A DNA stretch of 64,000 bases, taken from assembly GCA_016213945.1 (NCBI GenBank), contig JACQZF010000006.1, forward strand, positions 1 to 64,000, read 5' to 3'. Shown here in pieces: positions 53,505 through 61,798 of the stretch. Source of the stretch: Nitrospirota bacterium. GTDB taxonomy: Bacteria; Nitrospirota; Thermodesulfovibrionia; UBA6902. Every line of letters starts with the position of its first letter. The first letter of the stretch is position 1. The notes under the pieces were generated by a model. That model saw nothing but the letters and a program-made list of their open reading frames with translations, did no database searches and had not been told where the DNA came from. Position numbers and translations under genes: made by a program.

Positions 53505-53719
53505 GAGATTATATATTAACTAAACTGTGCTATAACTTCAATTAGATGCTAAACAACTTTTATCTATTGACAACGATTCAATGACTGTATGAAATATGCT
53601 GTCTTATAATGTAAGTCTGTCCGACACAATTATTTAAATACCATCTTAAATGTAAGGAAATCCGACTTTTGATAAACAATCTCAAAATTCATTCTTAGAT
53701 TTTTCAAGAAGTTACAAGG

Positions 53720-53735
53720 TGGTAAGAAACTTGCA
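53720..53735 (+). promoter_or_regulatory. candidate sigma-54 promoter of the sensor gene
   Basis: TGGTAA-GAAAC-TTGCA has GG and GC 12 positions apart with a full -12 TTGC element; two of six -24 bases differ from TGGCAC. Predicted start near 53746, about 55 bases before the ATG at 53801. Confidence 0.55.
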
Positions 53736-53753
53736 ATCTATCTTTATAGATTG
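53734..53753. repeat. 8-bp perfect inverted repeat at predicted start site
   Basis: CAATCTAT and ATAGATTG are perfect reverse complements around CTTT. It overlaps the -12 element and the predicted transcription start of the sensor gene, so it could be an operator for a repressor or a 5' hairpin. Confidence 0.55.
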
Positions 53754-53800
53754 GACTATTCATTCTTTAATAACTTGTAACTATCAATAAAGATGAATAC

Positions 53801-56056
53801 ATGGCAAAAAAAAACAATCACGAATCAAGGCTTGCAATCATAAAAGAAATTATCGGCGTAGTAACCTCAACTGAAAGTGTAGATTCCATAACAAATCTCA
53901 TTCTTGACCTTGCCCTCAGCTATACGAAAGCCCATAATGGCTCTATTTTGTTGTCAAACGGAAACGGCACGTTAGTCGTTAAGGCCGCTAAGGGTATAGA
54001 CCATGAAGTCATTCCTACTATAAAAATAAAGTTGGGTGAAGATATCTGCGGCAGGATTGTAAAAGAAAAAACTCCCGTATTGGTAAAAGACTTAAAAACC
54101 GATGAGAGATTCAGGGGAATAAGAAACGGCAAATATAAAACAGGGTCATTCATCTCATGCCCTATTTTAATTCATGACAAGCCGTTTGGTGTTATTAATA
54201 TAACCGATAAAATAGACGGCACCCCTTTTACAGAAGACGAATTTGATTTAATCAATGTCCTTGCTTCTCAAACAGCCGTATCGCTGCAATATGCCGGCCT
54301 GGTTAATGAGCTGCGTTTAAAAGTATCCGAAGTGGATGAACGGAACAAGGCGCTAATTGATTCCGACAGGTTAAAGAACGAATTTGTTGCGACGATGTCT
54401 CACGAATTCAGGACCCCGCTGAATTCAATCACAGGTGCCATATATTATCTCAAGGAAAAAAGGGCTACGGGAGCAGAGCGGAACGAATTCATCAATATAA
54501 TATCCGACGAGACAAACAGGTTGATTAACCTCTTAACCTCGCTTCTCAACTTTTCCATACTTGAAAAAGAAAGGCCCTTCCTGAGTCAGAAGGTTTTGAG
54601 TTTCAAAGTTCTTATTGAAGAGGTCGTTGCATCAAGGATCGTTAAAGACATCCTGGCACAAAATAATATCACAATTAAAATATCATGCCCTGATTCCCTT
54701 CCCGATATCATCGGAGATAAGATACGCCTGATTCAGTCGCTTATACATCTTATTGACGGCGTTACAAGATATACGGCTGCGGGAGACACGATAAGTCTGA
54801 AGGTAACAGGCAAGGACTCTACTGTAGATATAGGATTATTTATTAAGGGGAGGAAAATCCCTGAGACTGAGCTGCCGTTTCTTTTTGATGAACGTTCCAT
54901 CTGGACAGAGGTTGACGAAATTAAAAACAAACTCAAGTTTTATCTTTCAAAAAAAATTATAGAGCTTCATAAGGGCGCCCTTTCAATATTCAATGCACCT
55001 GCGGGAATTACCGTACACATCACATTCCCAAGAAGCGTGCAGGAATACAGTTCTGCAGAGATTAATGAACTGGCGGGGTTGTTCCTTTCGTTTACTGCCG
55101 AAACAATGAATCTTAACAAGTGTTCTCTTATGCTTTCCGACGAAGCAACCGGAGAACTTACGATCAGGAGCGCTATCGGCTTTGATGAGGACATCGTAAG
55201 GGGAACCAGGATCAGGGCGGGAGATAATATTGCAGGATGGGTAGCTGCTGAAAATAAACCATTACTGATAGAGGACATTGAAAATTTCCCCAGGCTCGGG
55301 AAAAAGAGCGCGGCGCAATACAACACAAAATCTCTACTCTGCCTTCCTATCACAATTAACGGCAAGGTGCTCGGAGTTTTAAATCTCAACAATAAAGTAA
55401 ACAGCAAACCTTTTAACAAGAAAGACCTTTATTACGCATCAACTTTAACAGATCGTTTTGCGCAAATTTTGAAAAAAGTAAAAAGCGGCAAAGTAAGTGC
55501 CGCAGGATTTAAACGAATAACCAGAAGTATGGAGAACCTCCATAACGCGGCAAGACAATACAGGAAGAAAAATTGGGAAACGGCAGACCTCATTTTAAAA
55601 TTAATGCAAAACATGCAATGCAGCGAGGATGAAATAAAATTGGCAATCTATGCTTCATCACTATATGATTTGGGATTGACGCAATTGGATGAGAATATCC
55701 TTATGAAATCAGGAGAGCTTTCTCACATTGAACAAAGGCTCATAAAGACCCATCCCTTCCCGGTCGTCGGATTGCTTGAGCCTATTGAGACAGACGAAAC
55801 AGTTACAGAGACCATCCTCCATCATCACGAAAGATATGACGGCTCCGGCTATCCTGACGGATTAAAGGGTGACATCATCCCTTTCATGGCAAGGGTTCTT
55901 GCCGTGGTGGATACATACACGGCGATGACATCCGACAGGCCTTACAGAAAAGCTATCAATAAAAAAGACGCCCTGAAACAAATTAAGTCAGGCGCCGGCA
56001 CACAGTTTGACCCTCAGGTTGTAGATTCATTCACCCGGATAATGCACACAATATAG
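53801..56056 (+). CDS. GAF - histidine-kinase-like - GAF - HD-GYP multi-domain sensor
   Basis: 751 residues. GAF domain about 20-165; HisKA-like helix with His201 in MSHEFRTPLNSITGAIYYL; an ATPase-like region about 295-412; second GAF about 425-560; HD-GYP domain about 600-750. The ATPase region lacks the conserved Asn of the N box (SLIHLIDGVTRYTAAGD instead of NLLxNAxKYT) and has no recognisable DTGxG motif. In the HD-GYP domain the HD dyad and GK read YDLGL at 622-626, while HHHERYDGSGYPDG (674-687) and VVDTYTAMTSDRPYR (702-716) are intact. It may therefore bind rather than turn over ATP and cyclic di-GMP. Preceded by a candidate sigma-54 promoter. Confidence 0.85.
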   Translation: MAKKNNHESRLAIIKEIIGVVTSTESVDSITNLILDLALSYTKAHNGSILLSNGNGTLVVKAAKGIDHEVIPTIKIKLGEDICGRIVKEKTPVLVKDLKTDERFRGIRNGKYKTGSFISCPILIHDKPFGVINITDKIDGTPFTEDEFDLINVLASQTAVSLQYAGLVNELRLKVSEVDERNKALIDSDRLKNEFVATMSHEFRTPLNSITGAIYYLKEKRATGAERNEFINIISDETNRLINLLTSLLNFSILEKERPFLSQKVLSFKVLIEEVVASRIVKDILAQNNITIKISCPDSLPDIIGDKIRLIQSLIHLIDGVTRYTAAGDTISLKVTGKDSTVDIGLFIKGRKIPETELPFLFDERSIWTEVDEIKNKLKFYLSKKIIELHKGALSIFNAPAGITVHITFPRSVQEYSSAEINELAGLFLSFTAETMNLNKCSLMLSDEATGELTIRSAIGFDEDIVRGTRIRAGDNIAGWVAAENKPLLIEDIENFPRLGKKSAAQYNTKSLLCLPITINGKVLGVLNLNNKVNSKPFNKKDLYYASTLTDRFAQILKKVKSGKVSAAGFKRITRSMENLHNAARQYRKKNWETADLILKLMQNMQCSEDEIKLAIYASSLYDLGLTQLDENILMKSGELSHIEQRLIKTHPFPVVGLLEPIETDETVTETILHHHERYDGSGYPDGLKGDIIPFMARVLAVVDTYTAMTSDRPYRKAINKKDALKQIKSGAGTQFDPQVVDSFTRIMHTI

Positions 56057-56173
56057 CTTACCTTCAGTAATGGTTCTTTTTCATACCTGTAATCCCAAAA
56101 GCAGTCAATATTTTGTATACTATGATAAATTTAAAACGCTCTTATATTCAGGTATGCAAATTTTATTTTCAAT

Positions 56174-57061
56174 ATGAATCTTGATCTCTATTTAAAAGAA
56201 AAGAAACGGCTCGTAGATAGTTTCCTCAAAAAATATGCTGCTTCCCAAAAAAAGCAGAAGGATTGCCCGGAACAGCTCAGTGAGGCAATCAACTATTCAT
56301 TAATGGCCGGCGGGAAAAGGATAAGGCCCATCCTTGCCATATCAAGCTATGAAGCAGTTGGAGGGAGATCAAATAATATCCTGCCTGTAGCTTCTTCCAT
56401 CGAATTTATCCATACCTATTCATTAATACATGACGACCTGCCTGCAATGGACAATGATGATTTCAGAAGAAATAAACCGACAGCGCACAAAGCCTTCGGC
56501 GAAGCTACCGCCATACTTGCAGGCGATGCGCTGCTTACAGACGCCTTTAACATTATTTCCAATACTGACGCGGACCCGGTGAAGCTTATAAGCGTAATCC
56601 GGGAACTCGCACACGCCAGCGGACCGGAAGGCATGGTGGGAGGGCAGACTGTAGACATCCTCCTTGAAGGCAAAAAGGTAAAAGAGGATGACATCGTATA
56701 CATCCACACACATAAGACAGGGGCGCTCATCAGAGGTTCTGTCCGTATTGGCGCTATAATGGCTGGGTCCTCTCCGGAAAAACTCGCTGCCCTGACGGAA
56801 TACGGGGAGAAGACAGGGCTTGCATTTCAGGTTGTGGATGATATTCTTGATATTACAGGCACGAAAGAGGAACTGGGCAAGACAGCCGGTTCTGATAAGG
56901 CAAAGGGCAAGAACACGTATCCTTCAACCTTCGGAATGAAAAAATCACGGGAGATTGCAAGACGACTTGTAAATGACTCCGTCAAGGCGTTAAAATGCTT
57001 TGACAGTAAGGCAGACCCCTTGCGGGAGATTGCACTATACATTTTATCAAGAAGGAATTGA
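56174..57061 (+). CDS. ispA: polyprenyl (farnesyl/geranylgeranyl) diphosphate synthase
   Basis: 295 residues. SLIHDDLPAMDNDDFRR is the first aspartate-rich motif, FQVVDDILDITGTKEELG the second, and MAGGKRIRPILAI the substrate-binding start. Length and the residues before the first motif fit IspA. It makes the C15 precursor for undecaprenyl phosphate among others. Four bases separate its stop from dxs, so they form an operon. No clear ribosome site before the ATG at 56174. Confidence 0.92.
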   Translation: MNLDLYLKEKKRLVDSFLKKYAASQKKQKDCPEQLSEAINYSLMAGGKRIRPILAISSYEAVGGRSNNILPVASSIEFIHTYSLIHDDLPAMDNDDFRRNKPTAHKAFGEATAILAGDALLTDAFNIISNTDADPVKLISVIRELAHASGPEGMVGGQTVDILLEGKKVKEDDIVYIHTHKTGALIRGSVRIGAIMAGSSPEKLAALTEYGEKTGLAFQVVDDILDITGTKEELGKTAGSDKAKGKNTYPSTFGMKKSREIARRLVNDSVKALKCFDSKADPLREIALYILSRRN

Positions 57062-57064
57062 TGC

Positions 57065-58957
57065 ATGTTAATAGAAAAAATAAAATCTCCTGAAGACGTC
57101 AAAAAGCTCTCAGCAGTTGAATTGACTGAGCTTGCGGACGAGCTGAGAGAAATAATCATCGGGACGGTAGCGACCAACGGCGGCCATCTTGCGTCAAACC
57201 TCGGCGCAATTGATCTCACCATAGCCCTTCATTATGTTTTCACTTCTCCGTCAGACAAGATAATCTGGGATGTCGGGCACCAGTCTTACGCGCATAAACT
57301 ACTGACCGGCAGATATAACTCTTTCTCAAGCATCAGGCAATACGGGGGCATTTCCGGGTTTCCAAAAATGAAGGAAAGCCAGCATGACGCCTTTGGCACA
57401 GGCCACAGCTCAACGTCAATATCCGCGGCTCTCGGCATAGCCGTGGCAAGAGACCAGAAAAAGGAAAAGTTCAAAGTTGCGGCGGTTATCGGCGACGGAG
57501 CCATGACTGCGGGCCTCGCGTTTGAAGGGTTGAACCACGCGGGGCATTTAAAGAAAGACCTTATCGTCATTCTGAATGACAACGAGATGTCCATCTCTCC
57601 CAATGTCGGCGCACTTTCCGCGTATCTCCGCAGGATAATGATGGGGGACTTATATACAAAATTCAAGAAGGAAACCAAACAATTTCTGGAGCGCATCCCC
57701 ACGTTCGGGGAGCCTGTTTTAAAGATAGCCCAAAAGGCTGAAGATACGGTCAAAGGACTTTTTGTCCCCGGCCTGCTTTTTGAAGAATTGGGATTTGAAT
57801 ACGTCGGCCCGGTTGACGGCCATAAGATAGATTCACTTATTGAGACCCTGGAAAGGTTCAAGGATTTTCCGGGGCCTGTTCTGATACACGCGATCACGAA
57901 AAAAGGGAAAGGCTATGAGCCCGCGGAGAAGAACCCCGGAATTTTCCATGGGGTCGGCCCGTTTGATATAGAAACAGGCGAACTGCGTTCTTCAGGCAAA
58001 AAATCATACAGTAATATCTTCGGTGACTGCCTCGTAAAACTCGCAAAAGATGACAGCCGCATTGTAGCGATAACCGCCGCGATGACGGAAGGCACAGGCC
58101 TCTCGGAATTCGTGAATAATTTTCCGAAGAGATTTTATGACGTAGGCATTGCCGAGCCTCATGCCGCAACCTTTGCCGCTGGTCTCGCGACCCAGGGACT
58201 GAAACCGGTGGTGGCAATCTATTCGACCTTCCTGCAAAGGGCCTATGATGAGATCATCCATGATGTGTGCCTGCAAAACCTGCCGGTAGTTTTTGCTATC
58301 GACAGGGGCGGTATCGTTGGAGACGACGGCCCTACGCACAACGGATCGTTTGATATCTCATACCTTAGGCATATCCCAAACCTGATCGTCATGGCGCCGA
58401 AAGACGGTCATGAACTGCAATGCATGTTAAAGACCGCGTTGTCCTTCGATGGACCCAGCGCGATAAGATATCCGAGAGGCGCTGCTACTGAAAATCCTGA
58501 GCGTGAAGAATTAACGAATATCTCTATCGGCAAGGCAGAAGTTCTCACAGAAGGTGAGGATATATTGATCCTTGCTATAGGTAATACAGTTATGCCGTCA
58601 GTAAACGCCTCGCAACTTCTCAAGGATGCGGGGATTAATGCCTGTGTAGTAAATACGAGATTCGTAAAACCTCTGGATACCGGCCTGATTTCCAGCCTTG
58701 CGAAAAATATAAAGTATGTCCTGACCGTCGAGGAGAATGCTGTCTCAGGCGGCTTTGGAAGCGCAGTGCTTGAAGAGCTTTCTCAATCCGGGATTGAAGG
58801 TTTGAAGATCAAACTTTTAGGCCTGCCGGATAAATTCATCGAACAGGGCGCGCAAACTCTGTTGAGGAAAAAACTCGGCATAGATGCTGAAGGTATCGCG
58901 AGAGAAGCTTTGGCGCTGGTGAAGAAGTCCACAGATTACGCAGATTTTCGCAGATAG
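57065..58957 (+). CDS. dxs: 1-deoxy-D-xylulose-5-phosphate synthase
   Basis: 630 residues, full length. KIIWDVGHQSYAHKLLTGR, AAVIGDGAMTAGLAFEGLNH (thiamin diphosphate motif), DNEMSISPNVGALSAYLRR and FDVGIAEPHAATFAAGLA-type region (FYDVGIAEPHAATFAAGL) identify the enzyme. It condenses pyruvate and glyceraldehyde 3-phosphate, the first step of the MEP isoprenoid pathway, and is commonly next to ispA and tlyA, as here. Confidence 0.96.
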   Translation: MLIEKIKSPEDVKKLSAVELTELADELREIIIGTVATNGGHLASNLGAIDLTIALHYVFTSPSDKIIWDVGHQSYAHKLLTGRYNSFSSIRQYGGISGFPKMKESQHDAFGTGHSSTSISAALGIAVARDQKKEKFKVAAVIGDGAMTAGLAFEGLNHAGHLKKDLIVILNDNEMSISPNVGALSAYLRRIMMGDLYTKFKKETKQFLERIPTFGEPVLKIAQKAEDTVKGLFVPGLLFEELGFEYVGPVDGHKIDSLIETLERFKDFPGPVLIHAITKKGKGYEPAEKNPGIFHGVGPFDIETGELRSSGKKSYSNIFGDCLVKLAKDDSRIVAITAAMTEGTGLSEFVNNFPKRFYDVGIAEPHAATFAAGLATQGLKPVVAIYSTFLQRAYDEIIHDVCLQNLPVVFAIDRGGIVGDDGPTHNGSFDISYLRHIPNLIVMAPKDGHELQCMLKTALSFDGPSAIRYPRGAATENPEREELTNISIGKAEVLTEGEDILILAIGNTVMPSVNASQLLKDAGINACVVNTRFVKPLDTGLISSLAKNIKYVLTVEENAVSGGFGSAVLEELSQSGIEGLKIKLLGLPDKFIEQGAQTLLRKKLGIDAEGIAREALALVKKSTDYADFRR

Positions 58958-59028
58958 TTTGTGCTGTAAATTATTTTCAATTGCGTAGAAAGTTTCTTAT
59001 TCCAAGTTGCAATCAAGATGACACCTTC

Positions 59029-59053
59029 GTCATTCCGGCTTGTCCGGAATGAC
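59029..59053. repeat. dispersed-type inverted repeat GTCATTCCGG-CTTGT-CCGGAATGAC
   Basis: A perfect 10-bp inverted repeat with a 5-base loop between dxs and tlyA. Short repeats of this sort are scattered in many environmental genomes. A degraded relative lies at 60588-60662. It may also act as a terminator hairpin for the dxs mRNA, though no U tract follows. Confidence 0.7.
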
Positions 59054-59089
59054 AGACGCACCCATAACTGAATGGTTACTTTTTTGAAG

Positions 59090-59127
59090 CTACGGACAAA
59101 ACATTGTCCCTCTTTAATAATCCGTAG
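59090..59127. repeat. 7-bp inverted repeat upstream of tlyA
   Basis: CTACGGA (59090-59096) and TCCGTAG (59121-59127) are perfect reverse complements 24 bases apart. They immediately precede TATAAT at 59130-59135, which ends 6 bases before the tlyA start codon. Could be an operator. Confidence 0.4.
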
Positions 59128-59141
59128 ATTATAATATCTTC

Positions 59142-59906
59142 ATGTCCGCCACAAAAAAGATCCGGCTCGATCAATTACTGTTCGACAAAGGCCTTGTTGA
59201 AAGCAGGGAGAAGGCAAAGGCCCTTATCCTTGAAGGCAATATCCGTGTAAACGGCATTGTCGTTGATAAGGCAGGCGCGCTGATAAACCCTGACGATGCT
59301 TTGGCGTTAGAAAATAAAATGCCCTACGTAAGCCGTGGGGGGTTAAAGCTCAAACACGCAATAGACACCTTCGGCATAGATGTGAAAGACAAAGCAGCGA
59401 TGGACGCCGGCGCATCAACAGGGGGATTCACTGATTGCCTGCTTCAACACGGGGCCCAAAAAGTTTACTCAATCGATGTCGGGTACGGGCAGTTGGACTG
59501 GCGTCTGAGAAACGATCCGCGTGTTATTTTATTAGAGAAAACGAATATACGTTATCTCGAAGAGATAGTCAGAAGTCAGCGAATGGAAGATCTTATGGGA
59601 AACAAGATTGACATAGCAACGATTGATGTTTCGTTTATCTCTTTGCTGAAAGTAATACCGGCAGTTTTAAAATTTCTAAAACCATCCGGCGAAATAGTCG
59701 CCCTGATAAAACCGCAGTTCGAGGTAGGCAGAAAGGACGTCGGCAAAGGGGTTGTTAAAGACGAGAGCAAACGGCTTGAGGCTGTCGAAAATATAAAAAG
59801 CGAGTCAGAGAAAATGGGGCTTGAAGTAAAAGGTGTGACTGCCTCCCCGATCAAGGGGCCCAAAGGGAATGTGGAGTATTTGATATATCTAAAGAAAAAA
59901 ACATAA
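59142..59906 (+). CDS. tlyA: TlyA family rRNA methyltransferase / hemolysin
   Basis: 254 residues. An S4 RNA-binding domain (KIRLDQLLFDKGLVESREKA) is followed by an FtsJ-type methyltransferase: YVSRGGLKLKHAIDTFGI, AMDAGASTGGFTDCLLQHGA (SAM site) and VALIKPQFEVGRKDVGKG with the catalytic Lys. It methylates the 2'-OH of rRNA nucleotides in known relatives. A TATAAT box ends only six bases before the ATG and there is no ribosome site, so it may be translated from a leaderless mRNA. Confidence 0.92.
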   Translation: MSATKKIRLDQLLFDKGLVESREKAKALILEGNIRVNGIVVDKAGALINPDDALALENKMPYVSRGGLKLKHAIDTFGIDVKDKAAMDAGASTGGFTDCLLQHGAQKVYSIDVGYGQLDWRLRNDPRVILLEKTNIRYLEEIVRSQRMEDLMGNKIDIATIDVSFISLLKVIPAVLKFLKPSGEIVALIKPQFEVGRKDVGKGVVKDESKRLEAVENIKSESEKMGLEVKGVTASPIKGPKGNVEYLIYLKKKT

Positions 59907-59920
59907 CAGGCAGTGCATAT

Positions 59921-60520
59921 CTACCAGCCGCGAAAAAGCCATCTCTTCCAGTCCCAGAAGTGTATGACCCTTTGCGTAAAATCAACATCTGCGACCCTTG
60001 TTGCGAGGTCCCTCAGCTCGGCCCTGTTTTCCTCTATTTTCAGATCCTGCACTTTTTCGAGGCCGCCGTCGGCAATGAAATGCCTTATCTTCTCAAGCTC
60101 GCCGCCGTCAAGCCACACGCCGTGTTTCCTGCACTCGTCAATTATTACGCCTGATATCTGACCGAAGTTCTTCCTGTTCATCAATTTCCCGCACCTGACG
60201 CATGGCACATATTCAACCGTATCTATTGCGGGGCCTTTTTGATATTCATCTTTAAAATTCTCCTTGCGGTAAACATCAGACTCGCTGGTTGAGCGGTGAA
60301 ATTCCCCCTTATCAAGCCACAGCCCACCGCATTGCGTACAAAGGTCATATTCCTCGCCGTCTTTTGCGATCAGCCTTAGATCAACTCTGCAGCGCGGGCA
60401 CACCGGAGGAGCAGGCTTTATATCTTCACCATTCTGCCCGCCGCAAAGGGGGCAGGTTGAGTATTTCACGTTTATATTTTTCCCGCAGTGGGCGCAGCAC
60501 TTTGTCTTATTTTCCGTCAT
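59921..60520 (-). CDS. TFIIB-type zinc-ribbon protein
   Basis: 199 residues. The N-terminus has two zinc ribbons (CAHCGKNI...CPLCGG and CPRCRVDL), then DLCTQCGGLWLDKGEFHR, the core of the zf-TFIIB family, repeated as CRKHGVWLDGGELEKI; a further pair CVRCGKLM lies between. At least eight Cys pairs suggest several zinc sites. Function unknown. Its 3' end converges on tlyA with only 14 bases between them. Confidence 0.75.
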   Translation of the reverse strand: MTENKTKCCAHCGKNINVKYSTCPLCGGQNGEDIKPAPPVCPRCRVDLRLIAKDGEEYDLCTQCGGLWLDKGEFHRSTSESDVYRKENFKDEYQKGPAIDTVEYVPCVRCGKLMNRKNFGQISGVIIDECRKHGVWLDGGELEKIRHFIADGGLEKVQDLKIEENRAELRDLATRVADVDFTQRVIHFWDWKRWLFRGW

Positions 60521-60587
60521 GGACCTTCACCTGTATTTAATTCGAATTTTGCCGGTTATTTCTTTAGTCCGGGGAAGGGGGATTCTG

Positions 60588-60662
60588 CCATTCTGGCTTG
60601 TCCAGAATCTTTTTTTCAATTGGCAGAGATAAACAAGAAAGATTCCCGACAAGTGGAATGAC
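60588..60662. repeat. degraded copies of the ATTCCGG inverted repeat
   Basis: ATTCTGG-CTTGT-CCAGAAT (60590-60608) keeps the loop and arms of the repeat at 59029-59053 with compensating changes. CCCGACAAGTGGAATGAC (about 60645-60662) is a further half copy. They fill most of the gap between the zinc-ribbon gene and the response regulator gene. Confidence 0.5.
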
Positions 60663-60712
60663 AATAGATAGTATTGATGATAACAACACAACAAACTCCG
60701 GGGGAACATCGA

Positions 60713-61378
60713 TCAAACCATATTCTCGCTCATGGCCTGGCGAATTGCGTACATCAGCAGCTCATGATAGCTTCTGAAATTCATTTTCCGTTTGATATGG
60801 TCAATGTATGTCTCTATGGTTTTTACGCTTAGATTCAATTTTGCCGAGATCTGCTGTGTCTTCAGTCCAAAGCCGATTAACTGAAACACCTCAAGCTCAC
60901 GGTTGCTGAGGCATGCAAGAGGAGAGTTTTGCACTTCAAACTGGTTGGAAGTTAATTTGTTTAAAATATTTTTTTGTATTTTTTCACTTACATATATTTC
61001 TCCGTTCAGAATGGCCCTCATTGCCGATATAACTTTTTCAGGAGGCTCGGTCTTCATAATATATCCTTTCGCCCCGGCCTTGAGACAGCGCTCTGCATAT
61101 ACGGATTCATCGTGCATGGAAAGGACCAAAATCAATATCGCCGGATGAAGATTTCGTAAATCTTCCATCAGCCGGAGCCCGCTGCCCTGTCCAAGAGAAA
61201 TATCAAGTATTGCGATATCAGGCCGGCGCTCTCCAATCCCCTGTAATGCATCTTTAATGTCACCGGCTTCGCCGCAAACAAATAATTCCGTCTCTTCATT
61301 AATAAACTGCGCAAGCCCCCGGCGCAGTAAAGGATGGTCGTCAACTATAAATATTGCATGTTTTGATTCCTTTTTCAT
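60713..61378 (-). CDS. NarL/FixJ-type response regulator
   Basis: 221 residues. Receiver: AIFIVDDHPLLRRGLAQFI, PDIAILDISLGQGSGLRLM with the phospho-accepting Asp, and conserved Lys in GYIMKTEPP. LuxR helix-turn-helix: LSNRELEVFQLIGFGLKTQQ and LNLSVKTIETYIDHIKRKM. No partner kinase gene is adjacent in the window. Its start codon directly follows the stop of the small Cys-rich protein gene, suggesting coupled translation. Confidence 0.9.
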   Translation of the reverse strand: MKKESKHAIFIVDDHPLLRRGLAQFINEETELFVCGEAGDIKDALQGIGERRPDIAILDISLGQGSGLRLMEDLRNLHPAILILVLSMHDESVYAERCLKAGAKGYIMKTEPPEKVISAMRAILNGEIYVSEKIQKNILNKLTSNQFEVQNSPLACLSNRELEVFQLIGFGLKTQQISAKLNLSVKTIETYIDHIKRKMNFRSYHELLMYAIRQAMSENMV

Positions 61379-61654
61379 TTACACCCTGTAAATTCTATAA
61401 ATCTCTTTTCTGACAGGACAATTGCAGGTACAGGAATAACCAAAGGACATCCTGTAATTACAAAGGTTGCTAACGGATGGCTTTATAAAAATAATCTTAT
61501 TATTAATGCCTTCCTCGACTTCGCAAAAGCATTCTTTTACACCCTGCAGACAGGAGAAGTTCATCTGGCATTTGTCTGTTTCATTTAAAGTATCTGCGCT
61601 AACTTTAAATTCCGCCCTGTTACGGCTGCTATGTGTCCCTGCATGCTCTTCCAT
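61379..61654 (-). CDS. small Cys-rich protein of unknown function
   Basis: 91 residues from the ATG at 61654 (GGGGG lies 5 bases upstream); an earlier start at 61714 is open but unlikely. Eight Cys occur as CQMNFSC, CFC, NLC and CTCNC, ending in CPVRKEIYRIYRV. The pattern suggests a metal or iron-sulphur site. It has no signal peptide. Its stop abuts the start of the response regulator gene, so the two are probably co-expressed. It may be a small redox or metal sensor working with the regulator; inference only. Confidence 0.6.
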   Translation of the reverse strand: MEEHAGTHSSRNRAEFKVSADTLNETDKCQMNFSCLQGVKECFCEVEEGINNKIIFIKPSVSNLCNYRMSFGYSCTCNCPVRKEIYRIYRV

Positions 61655-61744
61655 AGAGGCCCCCTTTTTTAGTAGCCCGGCTTGTATACTTAACAAACAT
61701 ACAAGGGCAGGCAAACAAGCTATATGATATTAAGCGGAACAGCC

Positions 61745-61774
61745 TGATAAAATCACCTGTCCGAAAGGACAGGT
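61745..61774 (-). terminator. hairpin terminator after the second response regulator
   Basis: ACCTGTCC pairs perfectly with GGACAGGT around a 4-base loop; the minus strand then reads GATTTTATC. It lies 25 bases after the stop of the gene at 61799-62377. A short stem with a modest U tract. Confidence 0.6.
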
Positions 61775-61798
61775 ATGGTTTTGATGGGGAGAGGAGAC

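Larger units (their letters stand above)
53505..53800. other. divergent intergenic region between rhamnose operon and sensor gene
   Basis: 296 bases. Left part: TATAAT (minus, 53508-53513) three bases before the rfbA start. Right part: a half-site TGTAT (53586-53590), a candidate sigma-54 promoter (53720-53735) and an 8-bp perfect inverted repeat CAATCTAT-CTTT-ATAGATTG (53734-53753) at the start site of the sensor mRNA. No frame of interest. Confidence 0.6.

Noticed and set aside
59070-59090. TGGTTACTTTTTTGAAG before tlyA as a sigma-54 promoter
   Set aside because: The -12 element has GA instead of GC.
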